Positions 40,341-49,233 of a stretch of 64,000 nt of DNA are shown piece after piece. A program made the translations under genes and the position numbers. The notes under the pieces are model-generated. The model did no database searches, was not told where the DNA came from, and saw only the letters and a list, made by a program, of their open reading frames with translations. The stretch is from Roseburia_D yibonii (GTDB lineage: Bacteria > Bacillota > Clostridia > Lachnospirales > Lachnospiraceae), in the NCBI RefSeq assembly GCF_014297335.1, contig NZ_JACOQH010000002.1:62001-126000 (forward strand). Direction: 5' to 3'. The stretch's first letter is position 1; each line of letters opens with the position of its first letter.

Positions 40341-41426
40341 ATGACGGATAAAAGGTACGATTACTGGCTGAACCGGCTTCCGGGCATCGGAGTGCAGAAA
40401 CGGAGCATACTGCTTGCGGACGGAAGGAGCGCCAAAGACATTTTTGAAATGAGAGAAGAGGAACTGCTTGAGATCCCGTTTCTGATGAAACAGGATGTAA
40501 AGCGGATCATGGCGGATCGAAATACTTATGATCTGAAGCTTTCTTATGAAAAATTAAAAAGCGCAGGGGTGGACTTTATTACAAAGGAAGAAAAAATATT
40601 TCCGGCACGCCTTGGAAATATCGAGGGCGCGCCGGACGCTCTCTATGTAAAAGGGCGGCTCCCGGTGGAAAATGTGCTTTCTGTGGCGATTGTAGGGGCG
40701 AGATGCTGTTCGGAATACGGCAGGGCATTTGCGGGTGAGATCGCGGAGGCTCTGGCGGCAGAGGGCGTTATCATTTTAAGCGGAATGGCAAGAGGCGTGG
40801 ATTCTGCGGGACATGCGGGCGCACTGCGCGCAGGCGGAGAGACTTATGCGGTACTTGGCTGCGGTGTGGATGTGTGCTATCCGCCGGAAAACGCAGGGCT
40901 GTATGAAGAGATACAAAATGCGGGCGGGCTCATCTCGGAATATGCGCCGGGAACGCCGCCGTTTGGCGCGTTTTTTCCCGCAAGGAACCGGATCCTCAGC
41001 GGAATGAGTGACATTGTGGTTGTGATCGAGGCAAGGGAGCGGAGCGGCTCCTTGATCACGGCGGATTTTGCAATGGAACAGGGCAAGGATGTTTACGCGC
41101 TTCCGGGCAGAGTGACAGACCGTCTTTCGGGCGGATGCAACCGTCTGATCAAGCAGGGTGCAGGGCTTGTTTTGTCGGTGGAAGATTTCTTAAAAGATCT
41201 TCAGATCGAAGCAAAAAGCAGGAGAAAAGTCGAAAACTTTAAGAAAAATTTACTTGAAAAACCGGAGATGGTGGTGTATAGTGGTCTAGATTTCGAACCG
41301 AGGAGTTTGGATGAGATTATGAAAAGAACAGGGATGATGCTTTCTGAGGTCAGCGGGGCTTTGATCGGGCTGCAGCAGAAAGGGAAAATAAAGGAAGTTT
41401 TTAAAAATTATTATGTCCGTTCTTGA
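40341..41426 (+). CDS. dprA: DNA processing protein DprA
   Basis: Binds incoming single-stranded DNA and loads RecA, 361 residues. The Rossmann-like core contains VAIVGARCCSEYGRAFAGEIA, IILSGMARGVDSAGHAGAL, TYAVLGCGVDVCYPPEN, FPARNRILSGMSD and DVYALPGRVTDRLSGGCNRLI, all DprA signatures. The N-terminal SAM-like region (WLNRLPGIGVQKRSILL) and C-terminal winged helix (RSLDEIMKRTGMMLSEVSGALIGLQQKG) are present. With comM it suggests that competence machinery is retained. Confidence 0.95.
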   Translation: MTDKRYDYWLNRLPGIGVQKRSILLADGRSAKDIFEMREEELLEIPFLMKQDVKRIMADRNTYDLKLSYEKLKSAGVDFITKEEKIFPARLGNIEGAPDALYVKGRLPVENVLSVAIVGARCCSEYGRAFAGEIAEALAAEGVIILSGMARGVDSAGHAGALRAGGETYAVLGCGVDVCYPPENAGLYEEIQNAGGLISEYAPGTPPFGAFFPARNRILSGMSDIVVVIEARERSGSLITADFAMEQGKDVYALPGRVTDRLSGGCNRLIKQGAGLVLSVEDFLKDLQIEAKSRRKVENFKKNLLEKPEMVVYSGLDFEPRSLDEIMKRTGMMLSEVSGALIGLQQKGKIKEVFKNYYVRS

Positions 41427-41451
41427 AAAAGAGCTGTGAAGGAGTAAAAAA

Positions 41452-43539
41452 ATGGCAAAGTATCTTGTGATTGTGGAATCACCTGCGAAAGTAAAGACGA
41501 TAAAAAAATTTCTGGGAAAAAATTATGAAGTAATGGCTTCCAACGGACATGTTCGTGATCTGCCGAAGAGTCAGCTCGGTATAGATGTGGAACACGATTA
41601 TGAACCAAAATATATCACGATCCGGGGAAAGGGCGAAATTCTCGCAAAACTGAGAAAGGAAGCAAAAAAAGCAGATAAAGTATACCTCGCAACCGATCCC
41701 GACCGCGAGGGAGAGGCGATATCCTGGCATCTGTCCAAGGCGCTGAAGCTGGAAGACAAAAAGATGTACCGTATCAGTTTTAACGAGATCACGCAGAGCG
41801 CGGTGAAGGCATCCTTAAAACAGGCGCGTGAGATCGATATGGATCTTGTGGATGCGCAGCAGGCGCGCAGAATGCTGGACCGTATGGTGGGCTACCGTAT
41901 CAGCCCGCTGCTCTGGGCAAAGGTAAAACGTGGACTCAGCGCAGGAAGAGTACAGTCCGTTGCGCTTCGTATCATCTGTGACAGGGAAGACGAGATCAGC
42001 GCGTTCATACCGGAAGAGTACTGGAGCCTGGATGTCATGCTCGGCATCAAGGGAGAGAAAAAGCCGCTTGTGGCGAAATTTACCGGTAACGCAAAAGGCA
42101 AGATGACGATCTCCTCCAGAGAACAGATGGATGCGGTCATGGATCAGTTAAAGCAGGAGAAGTACCAGGTGCTTGAGGTGAAAAAGGGAGAGCGTGTGAA
42201 AAAGGCGCCGCTTCCGTTTATCACAAGTACCCTGCAGCAGGAAGCGTCCAAGGTACTTAATTTTTCCACGCAGAAGACCATGCGCCTTGCGCAGCAGCTT
42301 TACGAAGGAATTGACTTAAAAGGAGCCGGTACCGTCGGTCTTATCACTTACCTGAGAACGGACTCGACCCGTATCTCGGAAGAAGCGGACGCGGCAGCGA
42401 GAGATTATATTGGAACTACATACGGAGCAGAATATGTGGCAAAGACGGTTGCGGCAAAAAAGAGCAACGCAAAGATCCAGGACGCGCATGAGGCGATACG
42501 TCCTTCTGACATTACGAGAACGCCGCAGGCAATGAAGGAATCGCTCTCCAGAGATCAGTTCCGCCTGTATCAGCTGATCTGGAACCGTTTTACCGCGAGC
42601 CGCATGAAAGAGGCTGTGTATGAGACGACTTCCGTAAAGATCGGGGCAGGGGAGTACCGTTTTTCGGTATCCGCGTCCAAAATCGCATTCGATGGTTTTA
42701 TGTCGGTATACACCAATGATGAGGATGAAAAAGCGGAGAGCAATGTGCTCTTAAAATCGATCGACAAGGATACAAAGCTTACCTTCCAGGAATTTGACGA
42801 AAAACAGCACTTTACCCAGCCGCCGGCGCATTATACAGAGGCATCACTGGTAAAAGCACTGGAAGAACTTGGGATCGGACGTCCGAGTACCTACTCACCG
42901 ACGATCACCACGATCCTTGCGAGACGTTATATTGTAAAAGAAAATAAAAATCTGTATGTGACAGAGCTCGGTGAGGCGGTAAACAACATTATGAAGGATT
43001 CGTTCCCGAGCATTGTGGATGAGCATTTTACGGCAAATCTGGAATCCCTGCTCGATATGGTGGAGGAAGGAAAGGTAAGCTGGAAGACAGTGGTAAGCAA
43101 CTTCTACCCGGATCTTGCGGAAGCGGTTGCGATCGCGGAGAAAAATCTGGAAAAAGTGCAGATCGCGGATGAAGTGACCGATGTGATCTGTGAGGAGTGC
43201 GGCCGCAATATGGTGGTAAAATACGGACCGCATGGAAAATTCCTTGCGTGCCCGGGCTTCCCGGAGTGCCGTAACACCAAACCGTATCTTGAGAAGATCG
43301 GAGTACCGTGCCCGCTCTGCGGCAAAGAAGTCGTGTTAAAGAAGACCAAAAAAGGCAGAAAATACTATGGCTGCGAGAACAATCCGGAATGCGGATTCAT
43401 GTCATGGCAGCGTCCTTCCGTAAAGAAATGCCCGAAGTGCGGCGGCTATATGGTAGAAAAGGGAAGCAAGCTGGTCTGCGCGGATGAACAGTGCGGCTAT
43501 GTCGAAGAAAAAAAGAAAACCGACGAAAAAGAGAAATAA
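41452..43539 (+). CDS. topA: DNA topoisomerase I
   Basis: Type IA topoisomerase relaxing negative supercoils, 695 residues. The TOPRIM domain is at the start (VIVESPAKVKTIKKFLG and LATDPDREGEAISWHL with the acidic metal triad). The active-site Tyr is Tyr300 in LITYLRTDSTRIS. Three zinc motifs close the protein (CEECGRNMV, CPLCGKEVV and CPKCGGYMV, each with a second Cys pair). It is close to the standard length in Firmicutes. codY follows 92 bases downstream. Confidence 0.98.
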   Translation: MAKYLVIVESPAKVKTIKKFLGKNYEVMASNGHVRDLPKSQLGIDVEHDYEPKYITIRGKGEILAKLRKEAKKADKVYLATDPDREGEAISWHLSKALKLEDKKMYRISFNEITQSAVKASLKQAREIDMDLVDAQQARRMLDRMVGYRISPLLWAKVKRGLSAGRVQSVALRIICDREDEISAFIPEEYWSLDVMLGIKGEKKPLVAKFTGNAKGKMTISSREQMDAVMDQLKQEKYQVLEVKKGERVKKAPLPFITSTLQQEASKVLNFSTQKTMRLAQQLYEGIDLKGAGTVGLITYLRTDSTRISEEADAAARDYIGTTYGAEYVAKTVAAKKSNAKIQDAHEAIRPSDITRTPQAMKESLSRDQFRLYQLIWNRFTASRMKEAVYETTSVKIGAGEYRFSVSASKIAFDGFMSVYTNDEDEKAESNVLLKSIDKDTKLTFQEFDEKQHFTQPPAHYTEASLVKALEELGIGRPSTYSPTITTILARRYIVKENKNLYVTELGEAVNNIMKDSFPSIVDEHFTANLESLLDMVEEGKVSWKTVVSNFYPDLAEAVAIAEKNLEKVQIADEVTDVICEECGRNMVVKYGPHGKFLACPGFPECRNTKPYLEKIGVPCPLCGKEVVLKKTKKGRKYYGCENNPECGFMSWQRPSVKKCPKCGGYMVEKGSKLVCADEQCGYVEEKKKTDEKEK

Positions 43540-43540
43540 A

Positions 43541-43569
43541 TTGACAGAATAATCTGCTATATATTGAAT
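43541..43569 (+). promoter_or_regulatory. Possible SigA promoter of codY
   Basis: TTGACA at 43541-43546 directly after the topA stop, a 17-base spacer and TTGAAT at 43564-43569. The -35 box is consensus; the -10 is weaker. Confidence 0.4.
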
Positions 43570-43631
43570 ATTGAGAGCAAACGTGCTAAACTGTGAGACA
43601 GCGGAACTGCCGACTGGACAGGAGGACGAAG

Positions 43632-44408
43632 ATGAGCGTACAATTATTGGATAAAACAAGAAAGATCAATAAACTTTTGCATAATAATCATTCTTCCAAA
43701 GTGGTATTCAATGATATATGCAGGGTTATGACGGATATTCTGGATGCGGATGTCCTGGTTATCAGTAAAAAGGGAAAGGTGCTCGGCATGAGCACGGACA
43801 CCAGTATCCCGAAGATATCGGAACTGATCACGGATGAGGTCGGGGGATTTATCGATGGCGCGTTGAATGACCGGCTGCTCGGGATCCTTTCCACAAAGGA
43901 AAATGTGAATCTGGAAACGCTTGGTTTTGTCGAAAATACAAAAGCGTACCGCGCGATCATCACACCGATCGACATTGCCGGAGAACGTCTTGGAACGCTC
44001 TTTATCTACCGGGGCGAGCAGGATTTTGGAATCGATGATATCATTGTGAGTGAATATGGAACCACCGTGGTAGGTCTTGAGATGATGCGCTCTGTCAACG
44101 AGGAAAAAGCGGAGGAGAAAAGAAAAGTACAGATCGTGCGTTCTGCGATCGGAACTTTATCTTTTTCCGAACTCGAAGCAATCACATATATTTTTGATGA
44201 ACTGAACGGAAACGAGGGAATCCTGGTTGCCAGCAAGATTGCTGACCGTGTGGGGATCACACGTTCGGTCATTGTCAACGCATTGCGTAAATTTGAGAGT
44301 GCCGGGGTGATCGAGTCGCGGTCTTCCGGTATGAAAGGAACCTATATCAAGGTTATAAATGATGTTGTTTTTGACGAACTTGAAAAAATAAAAAAAGAAA
44401 AGAGATAA
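43632..44408 (+). CDS. codY: Global transcriptional regulator CodY
   Basis: Senses branched-chain amino acids and, in many species, GTP, and represses genes in rich conditions. The ATG at 43632 follows GGAGG by about six bases, giving 258 residues, the CodY norm (259 in Bacillus). A GTG at 43593 has no site. The GAF-like domain spans residues 1-155 and the winged helix-turn-helix is near 200-245 (ASKIADRVGITRSVIVNALRKFESAG). It ends at a strong terminator before the flagellar operon, which it may regulate, as CodY does in Bacillus. Confidence 0.97.
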   Translation: MSVQLLDKTRKINKLLHNNHSSKVVFNDICRVMTDILDADVLVISKKGKVLGMSTDTSIPKISELITDEVGGFIDGALNDRLLGILSTKENVNLETLGFVENTKAYRAIITPIDIAGERLGTLFIYRGEQDFGIDDIIVSEYGTTVVGLEMMRSVNEEKAEEKRKVQIVRSAIGTLSFSELEAITYIFDELNGNEGILVASKIADRVGITRSVIVNALRKFESAGVIESRSSGMKGTYIKVINDVVFDELEKIKKEKR

Positions 44409-44421
44409 CAGTGCCAGAGCG

Positions 44422-44465
44422 AAAAAGGAGATTTGTAGAAAGAATGATCTATAAATCTCTTTTTT
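44422..44465 (+). terminator. Rho-independent terminator between codY and the flagellar operon
   Basis: A 12-base stem (GAGATTTGTAGA at 44428-44439 with TCTATAAATCTC at 44448-44459, one G-U pair), followed by six T. It isolates codY from the downstream operon. Confidence 0.9.
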
Positions 44466-44535
44466 GATGGAAGCGGAAGATTGTACACGATATGACAAAA
44501 GTATGCAGAATTGTATAAAAATAGACAAAAACTAC

Positions 44536-44564
44536 TTGTCTTTTTTGGCATTAACTTCTATAAT
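44536..44564 (+). promoter_or_regulatory. SigA-type promoter of the flagellar operon
   Basis: TTGTCT at 44536-44541, a 17-base spacer and TATAAT at 44559-44564, 44 bases before the flgB start. There is no SigD-type (TAAA...GCCGATAA) element here, so the operon is likely expressed early by the housekeeping sigma. Two sequences similar to the prophage operators lie upstream at 44483 and 44513. Confidence 0.7.
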
Positions 44565-44607
44565 AAGTAGTGGTAAGCAGAAACCAAGTGGAGTTGGAGG
44601 TACACAT

Positions 44608-44997
44608 ATGATAAATACAGATGCGTTCAGTTATATCAATATTCTGGACAAGGCGGCGGATGCCAGCTGGACACGAAGCGAATGTATCAATAACAATCTC
44701 GCGAACGTGGATACACCGGGCTACAAACGGCAGGACATTGATTTTTCCAGTGTCCTTGCGGAGGAACTTGGACATTACAAATACGTATCTTTGGATCAGA
44801 AGGTGAGAAATTTAAATCTGAATCACCTGAATGCGTCTGTCTATACAGATTATGCGAACTATTCATACAGGGAAGACCGTAACAACGTGGATATTGACAC
44901 TGAGGAAGTAGAACGCGCTTCCGAGACAATCAAGTATCAGACGTTGACGGACAGCATTTCGCAGGAATTTTCCAGATTGAAAACAGCGATGAGTTAA
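44608..44997 (+). CDS. flgB: Flagellar basal-body rod protein FlgB
   Basis: The first proximal rod protein, 129 residues, starting with MINTDAFSYINILDKAADASW. The conserved motif CINNNLANVDTPGYKRQDIDF is the rod-family N-terminal signature. GGAGGT is seven bases before the ATG. It opens the flagellar operon. The C-terminal helix (EVERASETIKYQTLTDSISQEFSRLKTAMS) interlocks with neighbouring rod subunits. Secretion is through the flagellar type III apparatus encoded in the same operon. Confidence 0.96.
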   Translation: MINTDAFSYINILDKAADASWTRSECINNNLANVDTPGYKRQDIDFSSVLAEELGHYKYVSLDQKVRNLNLNHLNASVYTDYANYSYREDRNNVDIDTEEVERASETIKYQTLTDSISQEFSRLKTAMS

Positions 44998-45020
44998 GGA
45001 GTTAAGAGGAGGTAATGACA

Positions 45021-45461
45021 ATGGCTTTATTTCAGGCTTTTGATATCAGCGCGTCTGGAATGACGGCTGAGCGTTTCCGTACGGACGTGATAGCGGAGAA
45101 TGTGGCGAATATCAATACGACGAACACCGGGGATGGAACGCCGTACCGGAGAAAGATTGTTACATTCCAGGAGAAACAGATCACACCGTTTTCAGACGTA
45201 CTGTCTAATACGCGGAATGCATTCGCGGGGAACGGCGTAAAGGTTTCCAAACTGACAGAGGATTATGAATCCGACTATATCATGAAATATGATCCGTCAC
45301 ATCCGGATGCGGATGAAAATGGATATGTGTCATATCCGAATGTAAATATTGTCACGGAAATGACAAACCTGATCGATGCAAGCCGTGCGTATGAGGCAAA
45401 TACAACTGCTTTTGATGCGACAAAGTCTATGGCACAGGCAGGACTTCAGATCGGTAAATAG
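45021..45461 (+). CDS. flgC: Flagellar basal-body rod protein FlgC
   Basis: Second rod protein, 146 residues. The ATG at 45021 is chosen because GGAGGT lies seven bases before it, whereas an ATG at 45015 is only one base away. It has the rod motif IAENVANINTTNTGDGTPYRRKIV and the C-terminal EMTNLIDASRAYEANTTAFDATKSMAQ. Follows flgB by 23 bases. Confidence 0.97.
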   Translation: MALFQAFDISASGMTAERFRTDVIAENVANINTTNTGDGTPYRRKIVTFQEKQITPFSDVLSNTRNAFAGNGVKVSKLTEDYESDYIMKYDPSHPDADENGYVSYPNVNIVTEMTNLIDASRAYEANTTAFDATKSMAQAGLQIGK

Positions 45462-45477
45462 GGGGAGGTAAAGAGAG

Positions 45478-45786
45478 ATGGATATTTCAGCACTTACAAA
45501 TGTCTCTGCTGATGACATTAAAATCGCGGCTGAAAAGGCAAAAACACCGACCGGAGCAGACACGTTCGCGAATGCGCTTGGCTCTGCGATGGGAATGGTG
45601 AATGAGACGAACAGCTATATCAATAAGGCAGAGTCCGAAGAGATTCGTTTCGCACTTGGTGAAGCCGAAAACACACATGATCTTCAGGTGGCACAGTATA
45701 AAGCAAATTCAGCATTGCAGTTTACAGTTGCGGTGCGTGACAAGCTGCTGGATGCCTATAAAGAGATCATGAATATGCAGATTTAA
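45478..45786 (+). CDS. fliE: Flagellar hook-basal body protein FliE
   Basis: The MS ring-rod adapter, 102 residues. It contains the C-terminal signature TAVRDKLLDAYKEIMNMQI and the central ETNSYINKAESEEIRFALGEAENTHDLQ, diagnostic of FliE. A GGGGGAGGT site precedes the ATG. It lies between flgC and fliF, the standard position. Confidence 0.97.
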   Translation: MDISALTNVSADDIKIAAEKAKTPTGADTFANALGSAMGMVNETNSYINKAESEEIRFALGEAENTHDLQVAQYKANSALQFTVAVRDKLLDAYKEIMNMQI

Positions 45787-45802
45787 TGGGTAGGGAAAAG
45801 AA

Positions 45803-47407
45803 ATGCCGGAAAGACTGAAACAGATAATTGATAAAATAGGAGACTGGTGGAAAAGATTTTCCACAAAACAGAAGACACTGATCGTAAGCATTGCCGCGGT
45901 CGTAGTTGTGGCTTTGATCATTTTGGGAATGGTTGTTTCAAGACCGACCATGGTGACACTTATCACATGCGATTCAGCTACGCAGGCTTCGCAGGTAAAA
46001 GATTTACTGGACGGGGAGTCAATCCCTTACGAACTGTCGCAGGATGGACTGACGTTTACAGTAAATAAGAAGGATGAAGCAAATGCTTCGATCCTGCTTG
46101 GATCAAACAGTATCCCGTCCGAAGGGTACAGTATTGATGATGCGATCGACGGAAGCTTCAGTACTACGGAAGCGGATAAGACTAAGAAATACCAGCTTTA
46201 TCTGGAAAGCGCATTTGCGGATAAACTGGAGACGATTTCAAACATAGAAACCGCGACGGTTACACTGTCCATTCCGGAAGATGACGGAACGATCATTTCA
46301 CAGGGGCAGGACACTTATGCCAGCGTGATCCTGAAACTGAACGGAGAAATGACGGATGACCAGGCGGCGGGAATTGCGCAGTACATAGCGACGGAAGTCG
46401 GCAATGATGATACAGACAGCATTTTGATTCTGGATTCGGATGGAAATGTCCTTTTCTCCGGCGGGGATTCCAATTCACAGACCGGAAATGCCAACAGCCA
46501 GCTGGCACTTACAAGCAAGACGGAAAATGCGGTAAAAAGCAAAGTGAAGGATGTTGTCCTTGGCACGGATGTGTATGACAATGCAGAGGTTGGCCTGAAT
46601 CTGGTGCTTGATTTTGACAAGACGGATGTGACAGACCACGAATACTATGTGGCGGATGGACAGACACAGGGCTATCTGGACAGCGAAAGCTCATATGAAT
46701 CAGAATCCGACGGGGGCGCAGCGGCAACACCGGGTACGGACTCCAATGATGATACAACTTATGTGATCCAGGATAACAATACAACACATACGACAGTATC
46801 GGATTACAGCAAAGATTATCTCCCGAATGAGCGGATCACAACAACAACGGGATCTGTTGGGAATATTGACTATGACCAGTCATCGATCACCGTTGCACTT
46901 ACCAGATATGTGGTATATAACGAAGATGCACTGAAAGCAGATGGAACATTGGACGGAATGACATTTGATGAATATGTGGCAGCGAACAGTGACCGCGTAA
47001 AAACGGATGTCGATCCGGACTTTTATACAATGGTATCACGGGCGACCGGAATATCTGAAAATAATATTTCAATCGTTGCCTATGATGTGCCGTTTTTTCA
47101 GTATTCAGAAAATAACGGAAGAACGCTGACGGATTATCTGCAGATCGCGCTTGCGGTACTGATCCTTGCAATGCTTGGTTATGTGGTATTCCGCAGTACA
47201 AGAAAAGAAGAAGCAGTGGAGGTGGAACCGGAATTGTCGGTAGAATCCTTACTGGAAACAACGAAAGAGGCGGAGTCCGAACAGCTTGAAGATATCGGAT
47301 TCAATGAGAAGTCTGAGACAAGACTTATGATAGAAAAATTTGTCGATGAAAATCCGGAAGCAGTTGCATCATTACTGCGTAACTGGCTGAATGAGGAGTG
47401 GAATTAA
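45803..47407 (+). CDS. fliF: Flagellar M-ring protein FliF
   Basis: The membrane MS-ring, 534 residues. Two membrane helices flank a large periplasmic-side part: residues 22-46 (TLIVSIAAVVVVALIILGMV) and 445-465 (LQIALAVLILAMLGYVV). The secretin-like ring-building domains contain KKYQLYLESAFADKLETI and NERITTTTGSVGNIDYDQSSITVAL. The C-terminal tail (MIEKFVDENPEAVASLLRNWLNEEW) is the FliG-binding segment. Confidence 0.97.
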   Translation: MPERLKQIIDKIGDWWKRFSTKQKTLIVSIAAVVVVALIILGMVVSRPTMVTLITCDSATQASQVKDLLDGESIPYELSQDGLTFTVNKKDEANASILLGSNSIPSEGYSIDDAIDGSFSTTEADKTKKYQLYLESAFADKLETISNIETATVTLSIPEDDGTIISQGQDTYASVILKLNGEMTDDQAAGIAQYIATEVGNDDTDSILILDSDGNVLFSGGDSNSQTGNANSQLALTSKTENAVKSKVKDVVLGTDVYDNAEVGLNLVLDFDKTDVTDHEYYVADGQTQGYLDSESSYESESDGGAAATPGTDSNDDTTYVIQDNNTTHTTVSDYSKDYLPNERITTTTGSVGNIDYDQSSITVALTRYVVYNEDALKADGTLDGMTFDEYVAANSDRVKTDVDPDFYTMVSRATGISENNISIVAYDVPFFQYSENNGRTLTDYLQIALAVLILAMLGYVVFRSTRKEEAVEVEPELSVESLLETTKEAESEQLEDIGFNEKSETRLMIEKFVDENPEAVASLLRNWLNEEWN

Positions 47408-47410
47408 TTT

Positions 47411-48421
47411 ATGGGAAGTACGGAAGAGTATAATGGCGTCCAGAAAGCGGCGATCCTTCTGATCGCACTTGGACCGGAAAAGTCAGCAGCAATTTTCAAA
47501 CACCTGAAGGAAGATGAAATAGAAGAACTGACACTTGAAATTGCGAATACGCGAAGTGTGTCACCGCAGACGAAGGAAGATATCTTGAATGAGTTTTATC
47601 AGGTATGTCTGGCTCAGCAGTACATTGCAGAGGGCGGTATCGGATATGCGAAGGATCTTCTTGAAAAGGCACTTGGAAACGAAAAGGCACAGGAAGTTAT
47701 TTCCAAACTTACAGCGTCCTTACAGGTCAGACCTTTCGAGTTTGTGCGTAAGACAGATCCGAGTCAGGTTCTTAACTTTATCCAGGATGAACATCCGCAG
47801 ACAATCGCGATGATCCTGTCCTATTTATCATCCGGACAGGCGGCGATGATCCTTGGAGCGCTGACACCGGAAAAACAGGCGGACGTAGCAAAACGTATCG
47901 CGATGATGGATCGTACATCCCCGGATGTAATAAAGGAAGTAGAACGCGTATTGGAAAGAAAACTGTCTTCTCTGATGAATCAGGACTACACGATCGTCGG
48001 AGGTGTGGATGCGATCGTTGGTATTTTGAATACCGTAGACCGCGGAACAGAAAAACATATTATGGAGTCTCTTGAAATTGAAGAGCCGGAACTTGCTGAT
48101 GAGATCCGCAAGAAGATGTTTGTATTTGAGGATATCCTTCTTCTGGATGACCGTGCGATCCAGCGTGTACTCCGCGATGTAGACAATAATGACCTTGCGG
48201 TTGCGCTGAAGGGTGCGAATGAAGAGGTACAGGGCGTTATCTTCAAGAACCTGTCCAAACGTCTGGCAGCGATGATCAAGGAAGATATGGAATACATGGG
48301 TCCTGTACGAATGAAGGATGTAGAAGAGGCACAGCAGAAGATTGTAAGTATCATCCGTAAGCTTGAGGATTCGGCAGAAATTGTTATTTCCAGAGGCGGA
48401 GGTGACGAGATTATTGTCTAA
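47411..48421 (+). CDS. fliG: Flagellar motor switch protein FliG
   Basis: The torque ring protein of the switch, 336 residues, the standard length. The N-terminal part (GVQKAAILLIALGPEKSAAIFKHL) binds FliF, the middle has EHPQTIAMILSYL (the EHPQR-like motif that binds FliM), and the C-terminal charge-bearing segment (DDRAIQRVLRDVDNNDLAVALKG) interacts with MotA. It follows fliF by 3 bases. Confidence 0.98.
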   Translation: MGSTEEYNGVQKAAILLIALGPEKSAAIFKHLKEDEIEELTLEIANTRSVSPQTKEDILNEFYQVCLAQQYIAEGGIGYAKDLLEKALGNEKAQEVISKLTASLQVRPFEFVRKTDPSQVLNFIQDEHPQTIAMILSYLSSGQAAMILGALTPEKQADVAKRIAMMDRTSPDVIKEVERVLERKLSSLMNQDYTIVGGVDAIVGILNTVDRGTEKHIMESLEIEEPELADEIRKKMFVFEDILLLDDRAIQRVLRDVDNNDLAVALKGANEEVQGVIFKNLSKRLAAMIKEDMEYMGPVRMKDVEEAQQKIVSIIRKLEDSAEIVISRGGGDEIIV

Positions 48422-49223
48422 TCTTTATAAAAGCCGTTTTGTTATCAACAACAATACCGGCAAGCGTATCATTGATTCGAATGAAAAAGCCACGGAACGA
48501 ATGGAAGATTACATTCGCCTGAAACGGGAAGAAGCACTTGCAGACGGGGAATTCATTGAAGGACTCGATGCGGAGAGTGTGGAAGTAGTAGAAGATGCGC
48601 AGGAACTGGAAGAACCGCATGCGGAAGAAAATGTGAACGAAGAAGAACAGGCACAGGATATTCTGGAAGCGGCAAAAGCGGAAGCGGATCAGATCCTCGA
48701 AGATGCAAAAATGCAGGCAGAGCATATGCGGGAGCAGGCAATAGAAGAAGGACAGAAAGAAGGATATCGCTCCGGTCAGGAACAGGCGATGCAGGAAATA
48801 GAGGCAGAACAGAACCGCCTGCGCGGATTACAGGAAGATTTAAGAAGAGATTACGAGGCAAAGTGTGCAGAGCTTGAACCAAAGCTGGTAGATGTGATCA
48901 CCGGTGTGGTGGAAAAAGTGTTCCAGATTCAGTTCGCGGATCAGAAAAATGTGCTGCTGTATCTGGTACAGAACGCGATCCAGAATGCGGATGGATGTCG
49001 GGAATTCCGGGTTCATCTGGGTGAGAACAGCTATGCGTATGTCAGTGAACACAAAGCAGAATTACAGCAGCGCGTGGGAGAAGACTTACGGATAGACGTC
49101 ATTGAAGACGCGGCACTTACAGAAGAACAGTGCATGATCGAGACGGAAGCCGGAGTGTTTGACTGCAGCGTTGATGTTGAGATGAAGAATCTGATAAAAG
49201 AAATAAAAACTTTGAGCTTATGA
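48414..49223 (+). CDS. fliH: Flagellar export stalk protein FliH
   Basis: Regulates and anchors the export ATPase FliI. The likely start is TTG 48414 (MSNLYKSRFV), nine bases after GGAGGTG and overlapping the fliG stop by 8 bases; the longer frame is within fliG. The 269-residue protein has a very acidic long helical middle (QDILEAAKAEADQILEDAKMQAEHMREQ), a coiled coil, and a C-terminal globular part (VITGVVEKVFQIQFADQKN), as in FliH/HrpE proteins. Confidence 0.92.
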   Translation: MSNLYKSRFVINNNTGKRIIDSNEKATERMEDYIRLKREEALADGEFIEGLDAESVEVVEDAQELEEPHAEENVNEEEQAQDILEAAKAEADQILEDAKMQAEHMREQAIEEGQKEGYRSGQEQAMQEIEAEQNRLRGLQEDLRRDYEAKCAELEPKLVDVITGVVEKVFQIQFADQKNVLLYLVQNAIQNADGCREFRVHLGENSYAYVSEHKAELQQRVGEDLRIDVIEDAALTEEQCMIETEAGVFDCSVDVEMKNLIKEIKTLSL

Positions 49224-49233
49224 GGGTGAAAAA

